Part shown: positions 37,797 to 46,821 of the stretch, in pieces
How the letters are laid out: each line of letters begins with the position of its first letter
Numbering within the stretch: the first letter of the stretch is position 1
NCBI RefSeq assembly: GCF_002160025.1
Contig: NZ_NFJU01000005.1
Coordinates: 1-64,000, forward strand
DNA: 64,000 nt
Direction: 5' to 3'
Origin: Anaeromassilibacillus sp. An200
Lineage (GTDB): Bacteria; Bacillota; Clostridia; Oscillospirales; Acutalibacteraceae
Made by a program: the position numbers and the translations under genes
The notes under the pieces: generated by a model
Told to the model about the DNA's origin: nothing
Databases searched by the model: none
Seen by the model: the letters and a program-made list of their open reading frames with translations, nothing else

Positions 37797-38147
37797 GGTG
37801 TGACCAGCCCTGTAAGCCGAGTTCTGTCATGAACGACCATCTATCTTGACCGTGCGTTGCCGCTCCGGTTCCTGCCACCTCCACGGGACGCGCCGGGCCG
37901 GCGCATACTGTCCCTCCGCGGTGTTGCTCCGAATAGGGTTTGCAGAGCCGCGCGGTCTCCCGCGCGCTGGTGAGCTCTTACCTCGCCTTTCCACCCTTGC
38001 CGCCCAAAGAGCGGCGGTATCTCTCTGTTGCACTTTCCCTGGGGTCGCCCCCGGCGGCCGTTAGCCGTTATTCTTGCCCTGTGGAGCTCGGACTTTCCTC
38101 AGACGGGCCCTTTCGGGCTTCGCCCGCGGCCGCTCAGGCTGCTCACA
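37797..38147 (-). ncRNA. rnpB: RNase P RNA, bacterial class A
   Basis: The minus strand holds the universal RNase P elements in order: GAGGAAAGTCCGAGCTCC near the 5' end, AGAGATACCG, GGTGGAAAGGCGAGGTAAGAG, the CAAACCC loop and the 3' GATAGATGGTCGT and ACAGAACTCGGCTTA. The ends pair (GTGAGCAGCC with GGCTGGTCAC, one mismatch) to form P1. It is the catalytic subunit that matures tRNA 5' ends. Confidence 0.96.
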
Positions 38148-38152
38148 AAAAC

Positions 38153-38181
38153 ATTGTACCGGATTTTGTCCGCCTTGTCAA
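38153..38181 (-). promoter_or_regulatory. rnpB promoter
   Basis: Minus-strand TTGACA and TACAAT with a 17-base spacer, placed six bases before the predicted RNA start. Near-consensus, as expected for a strong housekeeping RNA promoter. Confidence 0.9.
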
Positions 38182-39638
38182 TTCGTGATGTGTTCCTCAA
38201 GCAGACGGTTCTTGATCTTCCACAGCTCGGGGGAGAGGTCGACATAATACTGGTGCGGGTTCTCAAAACGCTTGACCTCGTCCCAGAGCGTTTCCACCTG
38301 CGCGGCACAGTAGGACTGGATCTCCCGCAGGTCGCGCTCCTTCGCCAGGCAGCGGCCTCCCTCGAAGATCTTTTCCTGAAGCCGGACCGCGCGGAAGTTG
38401 GTGAGCGTCTTGCGCTTCCAGACATGGTCGGGATCGAAAATCTCATACGGCTTCGTGTCGTCGATCGTCTCCTCATGCAGGGTGATCACGTCGGCCAGCG
38501 CCTTCCCCGTCTCGCGGTCAAACAAGCGCCACAGGCCCTTGAAGCACGGGGTGGTGATTTTCGCGACATTCTCGCTGACCTTGATCTTCGGTGTCACGCT
38601 GCCGTCGGGATTCTCCACACCGCTGAGCTTATACACGCCGCCGAATACCGGCTCGGGGGCGGCGGTGATCAGCCGTTCGCCCACGCCGAAGCTGTCCACA
38701 CACGCACCTTGCACGAGCATATCGCGTATAATGGTTTCATCAAGGGAATTCGAGGCGCAGATCTTACAGTCGGGGAATCCGGCCTCGTCGAGCATCTTTC
38801 TGGCCTTGCGGGACAGGTAGGTGATGTCTCCGCTGTCGATGCGGATTCCGGCGGGACGGAACCCGCGCGGCACGACCACCTCGTTGAAAACCTTGATGGC
38901 GTTGGGAACGCCCGACTTGAGCGCATTGTAGGTGTCGACCAGAAGTGTACAGGAGGACGGATACTGCTCCGCGTAGGCGCGGAAAGCATCCAGCTCACTG
39001 TCAAACAGCTGCACCCAGGAATGCGCCATGGTGCCGAGTGCCGGGATGGCAAAATCACGGTCGCAGATGGTGCAGGCGGTGCCGCAGCAGCCGCCGATGA
39101 AGGCCGCGCGCGCGCCGTAGATCGCGCCGTCCGGCCCCTGGGCACGGCGGGAACCGAACTCCATCACCGCCCGGCCCTGCGCGGCGCGGACGATCCGGTT
39201 TGCCTTTGTCGCAATCAGGCTCTGGTGGTTGATGGTCAGGAGCAGCATGGTTTCAATGAGCTGCGCCTGAATGACAGGCCCGCGCACCGTGACGATCGGC
39301 TCGCCCGGGAAAATCGGCGTGCCCTCGGGAATCGCCCAGATATCGCAGCAGAATTTGAAATCGGAAAGATAGGCGAGAAATTCCTCATTGAAGATCCCCG
39401 TCGAGCGCAGGTACGCGATATCCTCCGGGGTGAACACAAGCTGGTTGAGATATTCGACAAGCTGCTGCACACCGGCCATGATCGCAAAGCCGCCGCTGTT
39501 CGGCACACGGCGGAAGAACATGTCGAAATAGGCGATGGTATCCCGGTAGCCGTTTGCCAGATAGCCGTTCGCCATGGTCATTTCGTAAAAATCGGTGAGC
39601 ATCGTCAGGTTCTTGCCTGTGGGCATCTTTTCTGTCAT
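38178..39638 (-). CDS. pncB: Nicotinate phosphoribosyltransferase
   Basis: 486 aa type II phosphoribosyltransferase of NAD salvage, making nicotinate mononucleotide from nicotinate and PRPP. Visible family motifs are LTDFYEMTMANGY, MEFGSRRAQGPDGA, GTMAHSWVQLF, LVDTYN and RIDSGD. The ATG at 39638 (MTEKMPTGKN) is chosen because GGAG lies nine bases upstream. Its 3' end overlaps the rnpB promoter by a few bases. Confidence 0.95.
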   Translation of the reverse strand: MTEKMPTGKNLTMLTDFYEMTMANGYLANGYRDTIAYFDMFFRRVPNSGGFAIMAGVQQLVEYLNQLVFTPEDIAYLRSTGIFNEEFLAYLSDFKFCCDIWAIPEGTPIFPGEPIVTVRGPVIQAQLIETMLLLTINHQSLIATKANRIVRAAQGRAVMEFGSRRAQGPDGAIYGARAAFIGGCCGTACTICDRDFAIPALGTMAHSWVQLFDSELDAFRAYAEQYPSSCTLLVDTYNALKSGVPNAIKVFNEVVVPRGFRPAGIRIDSGDITYLSRKARKMLDEAGFPDCKICASNSLDETIIRDMLVQGACVDSFGVGERLITAAPEPVFGGVYKLSGVENPDGSVTPKIKVSENVAKITTPCFKGLWRLFDRETGKALADVITLHEETIDDTKPYEIFDPDHVWKRKTLTNFRAVRLQEKIFEGGRCLAKERDLREIQSYCAAQVETLWDEVKRFENPHQYYVDLSPELWKIKNRLLEEHITN

Positions 39639-39704
39639 AGGTCGCATCTCCAAACGATAAAATTGAGCCGCGCGTCCCGGCGCCGCCGCTCTGTATTTCT
39701 TTTT

Positions 39705-39733
39705 ATTATACCAAATCACCATTCAAATCACAA
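39705..39733 (-). promoter_or_regulatory. pncB promoter
   Basis: Minus-strand TTGTGA and TATAAT are separated by 17 bases, about 65 bases before the pncB start. Confidence 0.6.
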
Positions 39734-39839
39734 ATCCTTTTTCCCGTTTTCTCTCGAAAACCGGGCCTCTGCCGGTGGGAAACGCCCCTTCAGGGAAAAT
39801 TTTGTTTGGAAATCTTCTAAAAATATTCAGGACAGTTTC

Positions 39840-39868
39840 TTGTGTTTTGGTGAAAAAGCATTTATAAT
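39840..39868 (+). promoter_or_regulatory. Promoter candidate for the XRE regulator
   Basis: TTGTGT and TATAAT with a 17-base spacer. The leader to the TTG start would be about 125 bases long and contains a GC-rich inverted repeat near 39918-39945. Confidence 0.5.
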
Positions 39869-40002
39869 AAACGTAACCGAACAAGCTGAAAACCGTTTCC
39901 CGTCCGCACATCCCCGGTCCGCGCCGGAAAGGCGGGGCGCGTTTGAGGAAAACGGCTGTTTTGCCGTACAGGCATGAGTTATCTTCTGGGGAGTGATACA
40001 CT

Positions 40003-40248
40003 TTGAGATTACGCAAGCAGGCTCTGGGCAACCGCAATCTGGTCGGCGCCCGCGTGGAGCAGGCGCGCAAGGAGCTTGGCATGAAGCAGAAGGAGCTTCT
40101 GGCCCAGCTTCAGGTCAATGGCGTCGACATGAACGCCTCCGCCCTTTCCAAACTGGAGGGGCAGGTGCGCTGCGTCAACGATTTTGAGCTCGTCGCGCTT
40201 GCCAACATCCTGAACGTCTCCGTGGACTGGCTGTTGGGCCGCGCTTAA
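40003..40248 (+). CDS. Small XRE-family HTH protein
   Basis: 81 aa that is nearly all one helix-turn-helix domain (VGARVEQARKELGMKQKELLAQLQ...ALSKLEGQVRCVNDFELVALANILNVSVDWLLG). It is a probable DNA-binding regulator without a separate sensing domain. The start is TTG at 40003, after GGGGAGTGAT. It has its own terminator. Confidence 0.83.
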   Translation: MRLRKQALGNRNLVGARVEQARKELGMKQKELLAQLQVNGVDMNASALSKLEGQVRCVNDFELVALANILNVSVDWLLGRA

Positions 40249-40265
40249 TCATACCGATCAAGAAA

Positions 40266-40312
40266 CAGGGACCTTCGCCGGGAAACTTCCCGCGCAAAGG
40301 TCCCTGTTTTTT
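40266..40312 (+). terminator. Rho-independent terminator
   Basis: A 10-bp stem CAGGGACCTT/AAGGTCCCTG with a loop containing GGGAA/TTCCC, followed by six T on the plus strand. It also separates the convergent ABC permease gene. Confidence 0.88.
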
Positions 40313-41657
40313 ATTCCTGCTTGATGGCGGTGAGAGCACTGATCTTGACGGCGCGGTTCGCGGGCAGGATCCCGCTGAGCACGCCCACTCCCACGGCGAA
40401 CACCACAGACCCGGCAGCCAGCCACGGCGGGATCACCGAGATCGGCGTACCGGTGGACATCATGCCGAGCATCCCGCCGAGAACGTTTCCGTCACCGGAG
40501 GAAGCAAAATAATTGATGACGGCGGACGCGGCATAGCTGATCACCAGACCCACCAGACCGCCCATCAGGCCGATCATGCCGGCCTCCATGAGAAACATCA
40601 CGCGGATATTTCCCACCACACAGCCGAGCACCTTCATCACACCGATCTCGCGCGTGCGCTCGTAGATGGACATGATCATCGTGTTGATGATTCCCAGCGC
40701 CGCGACGATGAGCGACACCGCTCCAATACCGCCAAGCACCAGCTGAATCATATTCATCATTTCCTCCACGGGCCCGCGCACATTTTCCATGCTGTAGGTA
40801 TCCGTGAAGCCCATATCATGGATGGCTGTCTCCAGCTCCTGCACATACTCCACACTCTCCGCCTTGATAACCGCCTGCGAATAATTGAGCCCCTTGTTCT
40901 GCGGATCGGTCCGGACCTTGTTCGCCTTGTTATACTGCTCCGTCAGCTCTTTGGCCAGCGAGATATCGATAAATGCGGAATAGCTCGTGGGCGGGTTGCG
41001 GGAATAATCGGAGGTCAGAAGGGCCGTGCTTTGCAGGCGGATTGGCCTGCCGTACAGCTCCCCTTCATTTGTAAGGACCTGGACCTCCAGCTTGTCGGAA
41101 AGCGGATCCACATAGGGATCCGGGATATTTCCGTTCGCGTCCGGATACTGGTTGACCCGGTTGTTGGACTTCTTCTTCGTGTTATAGAAGGAATAGAGTG
41201 ATTCCCGGCTGAACAGGATGGTATTGCCCACCTGTGATTCATCCGGGAAGGCGCCATCATCGAGCGTGTATCCCATCTTTTCCAGAGCAGTGAGATCCAG
41301 ACCGTACACCATGCCGTCATAGCGGTATTTGCCGCTGGAAATGGCGCAGGCGCCCCAGGGGAGATCGTAGATCGGTGTCACGGCTGTGACATGCTCCAGC
41401 GAACGGATCGACTCAATCGCCGCGTCGTCCAGCTTCGTCCCCTCCGCGCTCTGGTTATAGTTGTAGATCTGAATCATGGTGATATCGCCCATCTGCTGAA
41501 GCGACTGGTTCATGCCCTCCGTCAGGCCAAGGCCGATGGAAAGCATCACCACGATGGCGCAGGTGCCAATCAGCACGCCCGCCACCGTCAGGCAGGTGCG
41601 CACCTTTCGCTTGAGCAGGTTTTTCAAGCTCATCGCCATCATGTCCTTGATTTTCAT
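40311..41657 (-). CDS. MacB/FtsX-type ABC transporter permease
   Basis: 448 aa: an N-terminal membrane helix (about 20-45), a large extracytoplasmic domain (about 50-310) and three C-terminal helices (about 310-440), the topology of MacB/LolC-type permeases (SLKNLLKRKVRTCLTVAGVLIG start, GIINTMIMSIYERTREIGVMKVLG). Such transporters drive mechanotransmission or export. It overlaps the accessory-protein gene by four bases and is the last gene of the operon. Confidence 0.92.
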   Translation of the reverse strand: MKIKDMMAMSLKNLLKRKVRTCLTVAGVLIGTCAIVVMLSIGLGLTEGMNQSLQQMGDITMIQIYNYNQSAEGTKLDDAAIESIRSLEHVTAVTPIYDLPWGACAISSGKYRYDGMVYGLDLTALEKMGYTLDDGAFPDESQVGNTILFSRESLYSFYNTKKKSNNRVNQYPDANGNIPDPYVDPLSDKLEVQVLTNEGELYGRPIRLQSTALLTSDYSRNPPTSYSAFIDISLAKELTEQYNKANKVRTDPQNKGLNYSQAVIKAESVEYVQELETAIHDMGFTDTYSMENVRGPVEEMMNMIQLVLGGIGAVSLIVAALGIINTMIMSIYERTREIGVMKVLGCVVGNIRVMFLMEAGMIGLMGGLVGLVISYAASAVINYFASSGDGNVLGGMLGMMSTGTPISVIPPWLAAGSVVFAVGVGVLSGILPANRAVKISALTAIKQE

Positions 41658-43540
41658 GGCTGAGATTCCTCCTGATTTCCGGACTCTTCTCCGGGAAGGG
41701 CGGGCGAAGAGGAAGTCGTATCCACCGGCTGGGGCAGCACGAACTCACCGTCGCCGTCATCCTCCAGCTCTTCCAGCAGATGCATCCTCTTGGCCCGGCG
41801 TTTCTTCAGAACCACCACAACAATCAGCGCGATCACACCCGCGCCCGCCACGGCAATCAGCACGATCCCCCATACAGGGAAACCGCCCTCTCCGGCCATA
41901 CTGGGATCCATGCCCGGGTCCATGCCGGGATCCATACCGGGGTCCATGCCGGGATCCACGTACATATTTTCCATAACCTCACAGGTAAAGGTCTGCTCCT
42001 GCGTTTTTTGCACGCCGGTGGAATCCTCATAGGTAAAGATGATCTTTCCCTCCATGGTGCCCACTTCATTGGGGGAAAGCGTTATGTCGATGTAATCGCC
42101 CGTGCCGGACTCCACGTTTCCAATATAGGAGGTGGAGCCTTCCATGGCGGTGAAATTCCCCTCCACCGAAGCGGAAAGGTTATAGATGGTGCTCTTGCCC
42201 TGGTTGACATAGTTGGCGGAGAGATACACACTGTCCCCGAGCATGACCGGGCCGTAAATCTCTCCCAGCGTGACGGTGAAGCGGTCCTCCTGCGTAATCG
42301 GGATGGAGAAGGTCACGGTATCCGTGGCAGAGGTGTGATCCTTGCCGTAGACATAGTCGAAAGCCACCTGCATGCTGTAGGAATTCGGTTCCGCGTCTAC
42401 CTTGGGCAGAAGGGTAATCTTTTCCTGCACCGACTGCCCGGGAGCAATGCTCTCGATGTAGAAGGTGCTGGAAGAGTTTGCCGGGGTAAAGGCCGCGCCC
42501 GCGCCCGCGTCATTGGTGACGGACGACACCTTGATCACGGCGTTTTCGATCGTTTGGTTGCGGCTGGTGTTTTTGAAATTCATGGTCAGCTCAAATTCCT
42601 TGCCGCCGAGCACCGCCTGCCCGCCGTAATCGTAGCTTTCCAGAATGATGACCGGCTTCATCTCCGTGGGCTGCTCAGAGGAGGGGGACTCGCTTTCCGT
42701 GCCTGCCGTTCCGGTGACATAAACGAAAGCGTTTGTCGTCTTTTCCGCCACCTCATCGGAGGATACGGCAATCGGGATGCTGACATTGCCCGTCGTCATG
42801 GAAGCCGCGCAGATCATCGGGAAGGTCACCGTGGCTGTAGCGCCCGCCGCAAGCGAATCTATCACCTGTGCGTTCAGCTTTCCGTTGACTGTAATCTGCT
42901 CAAGCGTCGGCAGGACGACGGCAACATTGTTGCACGCCGTCTGGCCGTTGTTTTTAATGGTAATGGCCAGATCAAAGGTGTTGCCCTCTCGCAGATCCTG
43001 CTTATTGACGGAGTAATTCTCCACCATCAGCCCGGACTTTTCCTCGGGAGATTCGGAGGAAGTTCCCTCCTCGACCACACATTCCGTGATCGTTTTCTGC
43101 CCATAGGCGCGGTAGCTGCTTCCATCTGATCTCTCCCAAGTAACAGTAAATTTCAGTGTCGCAGGCGAACGGCCTGTGTTGGTCATATACTGCTCTGGAA
43201 TATAAATGGAAAATTTATCCTCGCCTCCATTTTCCTCATCGCCAGTAGTAGAAGATAAGGTGAAAGTTTTCTGCGAAAGAGCAACACCAGATGCGCTAAC
43301 TGTTACCTTGTCTCCATCCGAAGGTACATATTCACCTGTATTGGAAAAATCAAAATAAAAGGTTGCACCGAATGGCATCCCCTTTGCAACGGAAGTAACA
43401 CCGTCCAGCTGGTAGCTGATCTTCATTCCCTCTACATTGGTGTATGCCGCCTCTACCGGGAACTGAGGGAACAGTCCCAGCGTCAAAAGCAGAGCGAGAG
43501 CAAGCGCCAGCGCTCCCCCCGCAAATTTTCTCTTTTTCAT
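41654..43540 (-). CDS. Surface-exposed ABC accessory protein with CARDB/COG1361-like repeats
   Basis: 628 aa with a signal peptide (about 1-31), several beta-sandwich modules typical of CARDB/COG1361-type proteins (LAITIKNNGQTACNNVAVVLP..., LTMNFKNTSRNQTIENAVIKV...), a DPGM tandem repeat at about 537-556, one C-terminal membrane helix (about 563-585) and a cytoplasmic tail. Wedged between ATPase and permease genes with four-base overlaps, it is probably a membrane-anchored partner of the transporter, replacing a MacA-like adaptor. Confidence 0.82.
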   Translation of the reverse strand: MKKRKFAGGALALALALLLTLGLFPQFPVEAAYTNVEGMKISYQLDGVTSVAKGMPFGATFYFDFSNTGEYVPSDGDKVTVSASGVALSQKTFTLSSTTGDEENGGEDKFSIYIPEQYMTNTGRSPATLKFTVTWERSDGSSYRAYGQKTITECVVEEGTSSESPEEKSGLMVENYSVNKQDLREGNTFDLAITIKNNGQTACNNVAVVLPTLEQITVNGKLNAQVIDSLAAGATATVTFPMICAASMTTGNVSIPIAVSSDEVAEKTTNAFVYVTGTAGTESESPSSEQPTEMKPVIILESYDYGGQAVLGGKEFELTMNFKNTSRNQTIENAVIKVSSVTNDAGAGAAFTPANSSSTFYIESIAPGQSVQEKITLLPKVDAEPNSYSMQVAFDYVYGKDHTSATDTVTFSIPITQEDRFTVTLGEIYGPVMLGDSVYLSANYVNQGKSTIYNLSASVEGNFTAMEGSTSYIGNVESGTGDYIDITLSPNEVGTMEGKIIFTYEDSTGVQKTQEQTFTCEVMENMYVDPGMDPGMDPGMDPGMDPSMAGEGGFPVWGIVLIAVAGAGVIALIVVVVLKKRRAKRMHLLEELEDDGDGEFVLPQPVDTTSSSPALPGEESGNQEESQP

Positions 43541-44274
43541 GCCTGCGCCTTCCTTTCCTCCTCATTTGCCGCGCCCCCCGCGGGCTGCGGCGCCAAACGG
43601 CTGTCGTAACGGACAAGACCGTCATGGATCTCAATCAGCCGATCGCCGAACCGGGCGATCTCCCGGTCATGCGTGACGACGATGAGCGTTTCGTGATAAC
43701 GGCGGGCCAGCCCCACCATGATCCCCATTACCTCGCGGCTTGTTTTGCTGTCAAGGTTTCCTGTGGGCTCGTCGGCAAAGATGATCTTCGGATGTGAGAC
43801 AAACGCGCGGGCAATTCCCACACGCTGCTGCTGGCCGCCGGACATCTGCGTCGGTTTATGGGACATTCTCGTTCCCAGGCCCACGGCCTTGAGCATCTTG
43901 GTCGCCTCCTGCATGCGCTTGCCCTTCCCTGTGCCGCGAAACACCAGGGGCATCGCGACGTTTTCAAGCGCCGTCAGCGTTGGCAGCAGATTATACGACT
44001 GGAACACAAAGCCGATGTTCTTTTGGCGGAACAGCGCCCACTGCTTTTCCGAGAAGCCGGTGACGTCCGAACCCGCAATCACAATTTTTCCCCGGCTGGG
44101 CTTTTCCAGCCCCGCCATGATGTTGAGCAGCGTGGATTTTCCGGAACCGGAGGTGCCGAGGATACAGCAGATTTCCCCTTCCTCGATCGCGAGGGAAACT
44201 CCTCCCAATGCCACAATACGCTCCCTGTCTACCCGGTATACCTTGCGCACGCCCTGCACACTGATCAGGCTCAT
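43537..44274 (-). CDS. ABC transporter ATP-binding protein, MacB/LolD type
   Basis: 245 aa. Walker A LGTSGSGKST, Q-loop FVFQSYNLLPTL, signature MSGGQQQRVGIARA, Walker B IIFADEPTGNLDS and the H-loop VVTHDREIA. It energises the permease encoded two genes downstream. A minus-strand extended -10-like sequence (TATGCTAGAAT) lies about 65 bases upstream, so it probably begins the operon. Confidence 0.95.
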   Translation of the reverse strand: MSLISVQGVRKVYRVDRERIVALGGVSLAIEEGEICCILGTSGSGKSTLLNIMAGLEKPSRGKIVIAGSDVTGFSEKQWALFRQKNIGFVFQSYNLLPTLTALENVAMPLVFRGTGKGKRMQEATKMLKAVGLGTRMSHKPTQMSGGQQQRVGIARAFVSHPKIIFADEPTGNLDSKTSREVMGIMVGLARRYHETLIVVTHDREIARFGDRLIEIHDGLVRYDSRLAPQPAGGAANEEERKAQA

Positions 44275-44408
44275 TTTTTCGCCTGCCTTTCTTCCTCTGT
44301 TCCTCAGTCCCGCACCAATTTGCGGTTCACCCCGATTCTAGCATATTCCTCCAAAAAAAGCTTTACAAATGAACGAATTGTAACTATTCTATTTTTTTCC
44401 TACTCCCA

Positions 44409-44933
44409 CTATTCCAAAACAAACGGTGCGCGGAGCGTTTTGGTATCATAATCAGCGGTTTCCCGAAAATCCGAAAAATCCTTGCATACGCGATATTCTC
44501 CAGTGGAAAGCTCCCCGTAGATCCACTCCCAGTTCACTGTTTTTTCCACTGTTTCCCCCATGGGAACAAGATACCCCTCCGCCGTCCAGGCAATGTTGGA
44601 CGCAACATAGGGCACGGCTTCCCATTCTCCGTCCTCCAGACGTTCCAGAAAAAAATCGCTGCCTGTTTCCAGCTCTCCTGTGGGAGAACCGCCGCTCTGC
44701 TCCCAAATCAGCGTAGCTCCGGTGGGAGTGGCGTCGCGCACGGTAAAGGTCAGGCCCCATTCGGAAACGGTCCCCTCGTCTCCGCTGTCCAGGTCCATCT
44801 GTTCCTCCTGCATGGACAGAACAGGCTGGGAAACCGCGCCGTCCGCCGCAGGCGTTTCTTCCTTTCTCATGCAGCCGCAAATACAGCCGCAAAGCGCCAA
44901 TAAACAGCATGCCGCCAACAAAAGCTTTTTCAT
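44409..44933 (-). CDS. Putative lipoprotein with an Ig-like domain
   Basis: 174 aa. A cysteine-rich signal segment (LLLAACCLLALCGCICGC) with a lipobox-like end precedes an acidic linker. A beta-sandwich region follows (WGLTFTVRDATPTGATLIWEQSGG...NWEWIYGELSTGEYRVCKDF) that resembles Ig-like domains of clostridial lipoproteins. The start at 44933 follows GGAG. It stands upstream of the ABC operon on the same strand with an intervening gap of about 130 bases; a functional link is not shown. Confidence 0.75.
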   Translation of the reverse strand: MKKLLLAACCLLALCGCICGCMRKEETPAADGAVSQPVLSMQEEQMDLDSGDEGTVSEWGLTFTVRDATPTGATLIWEQSGGSPTGELETGSDFFLERLEDGEWEAVPYVASNIAWTAEGYLVPMGETVEKTVNWEWIYGELSTGEYRVCKDFSDFRETADYDTKTLRAPFVLE

Positions 44934-45076
44934 GATTTCTCCTCTCCCTCCATCCTGCCCGCCGCACAGCCAAGCAGCCGCAAAAATAATCATAGATTCT
45001 GTATAGAATAGACGCGCCACAACGGGAAAAAGTTACAGATTTTAGGAAAAAAACAAATTATTTTTCTCGTGGATCG

Positions 45077-45116
45077 GACGCACCCCCTTTCCGCTTTCAC
45101 GAAAAGGGGGTGCGTC
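45077..45116 (-). terminator. Hairpin after the Crp/Fnr gene
   Basis: A perfect 14-bp stem GACGCACCCCCTTT/AAAGGGGGTGCGTC with a 12-base loop, 19 bases after the regulator stop. No T tract follows on the minus strand, so it may act as a transcript-stabilising hairpin. Confidence 0.55.
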
Positions 45117-45134
45117 AACCGTATTTCTTCCGTT

Positions 45135-45707
45135 TTACTGTTCTCTGAGCTCCCGCCGGAGACGGCTGAGCGTCACGGGAGTCATGTTGAGAAAAGAAGC
45201 AACATATTTCCCGCCCACCAGATCAATCAGGCCCGGATGTGTTTCACAGAACCACTGATACCGCTGCATGGCTGTATATTGATACAGCATGGTTTTCATT
45301 TTCCAGTGATAGCGCAGGGAATCGACCAAAAAGCGGTTATAAAGCTCCAACAGCTCAGGGTATTGCTTGAACAGAGACAGCAGCTCCGCGATGGGAACCG
45401 ACAGACACACGCCTCCGCTCAGTGCCATTACACTGATGCAGGAAACCTCATCAAACCCAAGGCAGGTCATCAGCGGCGTACCGCTCCGATAGGACAGGCA
45501 GTCGGTAATTTCCTTTCCATTGGCATCGAGGAAATAGCCCCGAAAGACACCGCTCACAAGAAAGAAGGCATCGTAAACCGGATCCCCCTCCCTCACCAGA
45601 AGCTCTCCACGCTTTACTGTAAAGATCTTTGCACATGCACACAGCGCCGCAATAAGCTCGTTTCCCTGCAAGCCATATACATTTGTAAAAAATTCCCGAA
45701 TTTCCAA
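45135..45707 (-). CDS. Crp/Fnr-family transcriptional regulator
   Basis: 190 aa. A cyclic-nucleotide-binding-like beta-roll (about 25-110; VKRGELLVREGDPVYDAFFLVSGVFRGYF) and a long helix, then a C-terminal HTH (VGGKYVASFLNMTPVTLSRLRREL). No cysteine pattern of Fnr iron-sulfur proteins is seen, so a small-molecule or redox ligand is open. TTG at 45707 follows AAGGGG at seven bases. Confidence 0.88.
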   Translation of the reverse strand: MEIREFFTNVYGLQGNELIAALCACAKIFTVKRGELLVREGDPVYDAFFLVSGVFRGYFLDANGKEITDCLSYRSGTPLMTCLGFDEVSCISVMALSGGVCLSVPIAELLSLFKQYPELLELYNRFLVDSLRYHWKMKTMLYQYTAMQRYQWFCETHPGLIDLVGGKYVASFLNMTPVTLSRLRRELREQ

Positions 45708-45926
45708 GCTGACACCCCTTGGCGCACAGCCGCTCCCGGATCCGCGGCTCGCCGCCCGGTTTTTTGCTGCATCGCTTTTTATTCTATTATAGCACATTCC
45801 GTAAGTACAAAATAGAAAATGGTGAATTTTGGGGAATCATACAAATCTTTTCCCTGTTCTCAGCTTATGACAGGCATAATTTCTGTTTCCGTGCACATTT
45901 GCCTGAAAAGAGACGAAAACGCTGGC

Positions 45927-46535
45927 TCAGGAAAGAGAAAAATCAATCTTTTGTCCGCCGCGGTAATACTCGTTGTCCCGTTCGGTAATTTCACGCAGAA
46001 CACGGCACGGAACGCCGACCGCCACCACATTGGCCGGGATATCGTGCGTCACCACGCTGCCCGCACCGATCACGCTGTTCTCCCCAATGGTTACACCGGG
46101 AAGAATAATTGACCCCGCTCCGATCCACACATTGTCCTTGATATGCACCGGCAGATTGTATTGTACCGCGTGGCGGCGCAGTTCGGGGGAAATCGGATGC
46201 GTGCCTGTATCGATCGTCACATTCGGCCCAATCATTACACAGTTTCCAATGTATACATGGGTATCATCGACCAGAGTAAGGTTGAAATTTGCATAGACAT
46301 TGTTGCCCAGATGCGTAAATTTCCCCCAGTTGGCGTGAAGCGGCGGTTCAATGTAACAGCCCTCGCCCACTTCAGCAAACAGCTTTTTCATCAGCGCCTC
46401 ACGGGCCGCCCCCTGCGACGGCCGCGTCGCGTTGAAATCATAAAGGATTTCCAAACATTTCGTCTGATCCGCTATCAGGGAAGCGTCCTGCGTATCATAC
46501 AGCTCTCCCGTATGCATTCTTTCCCGGTTGTTCAT
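45927..46535 (-). CDS. Maltose/galactoside O-acetyltransferase family
   Basis: 202 aa left-handed beta-helix enzyme with the N-terminal MNNRERMHTGELYD signature, the active-site His region (DTGTHPISPELRR) and hexapeptide repeats (IGAGSIILPGVTIGENSVIGAGSVV, DIPANVVAVGVPCRVLREI). It acetylates sugars with acetyl-CoA. It is separated from the Crp/Fnr gene by 219 bases. Confidence 0.93.
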   Translation of the reverse strand: MNNRERMHTGELYDTQDASLIADQTKCLEILYDFNATRPSQGAAREALMKKLFAEVGEGCYIEPPLHANWGKFTHLGNNVYANFNLTLVDDTHVYIGNCVMIGPNVTIDTGTHPISPELRRHAVQYNLPVHIKDNVWIGAGSIILPGVTIGENSVIGAGSVVTHDIPANVVAVGVPCRVLREITERDNEYYRGGQKIDFSLS

Positions 46536-46700
46536 CTGCGTTCCTTCCTTTCACATATTTGGATTCCAAGCCGCCGGGCTTTTTCCCCATTATAATGCCT
46601 TCTTTCCCCGAACACAAGCGGGAATATGGAAGCGGACGCAGCGGACAGCCGCCATTGCCCAAACAAAGCAAAATCCGTTCAAAACAGGCAAATTCCGCCG

Positions 46701-46729
46701 TTGCACCGCAGGGGGCGTTTCGCTATAAT
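46701..46729 (+). promoter_or_regulatory. Promoter candidate for the prohibitin-like gene
   Basis: TTGCAC and TATAAT are separated by 17 bases, with a leader of about 85 bases to the ATG. The rest of the 46536-46700 gap shows no further recognised element. Confidence 0.6.
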
Positions 46730-46821
46730 GATGCTCAAGATCCCACACAGAAGCATCCGGAACACCGCGCGGGCGGCTGTGAGGGAAAGCAGATGGAGAA
46801 TGACATTAGAGGAGAAAAGCA

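Noticed and set aside
38028-39977. A 649-aa plus-strand open frame
   Set aside because: It runs across the rnpB gene and the antisense of pncB, so it cannot be a normal gene.
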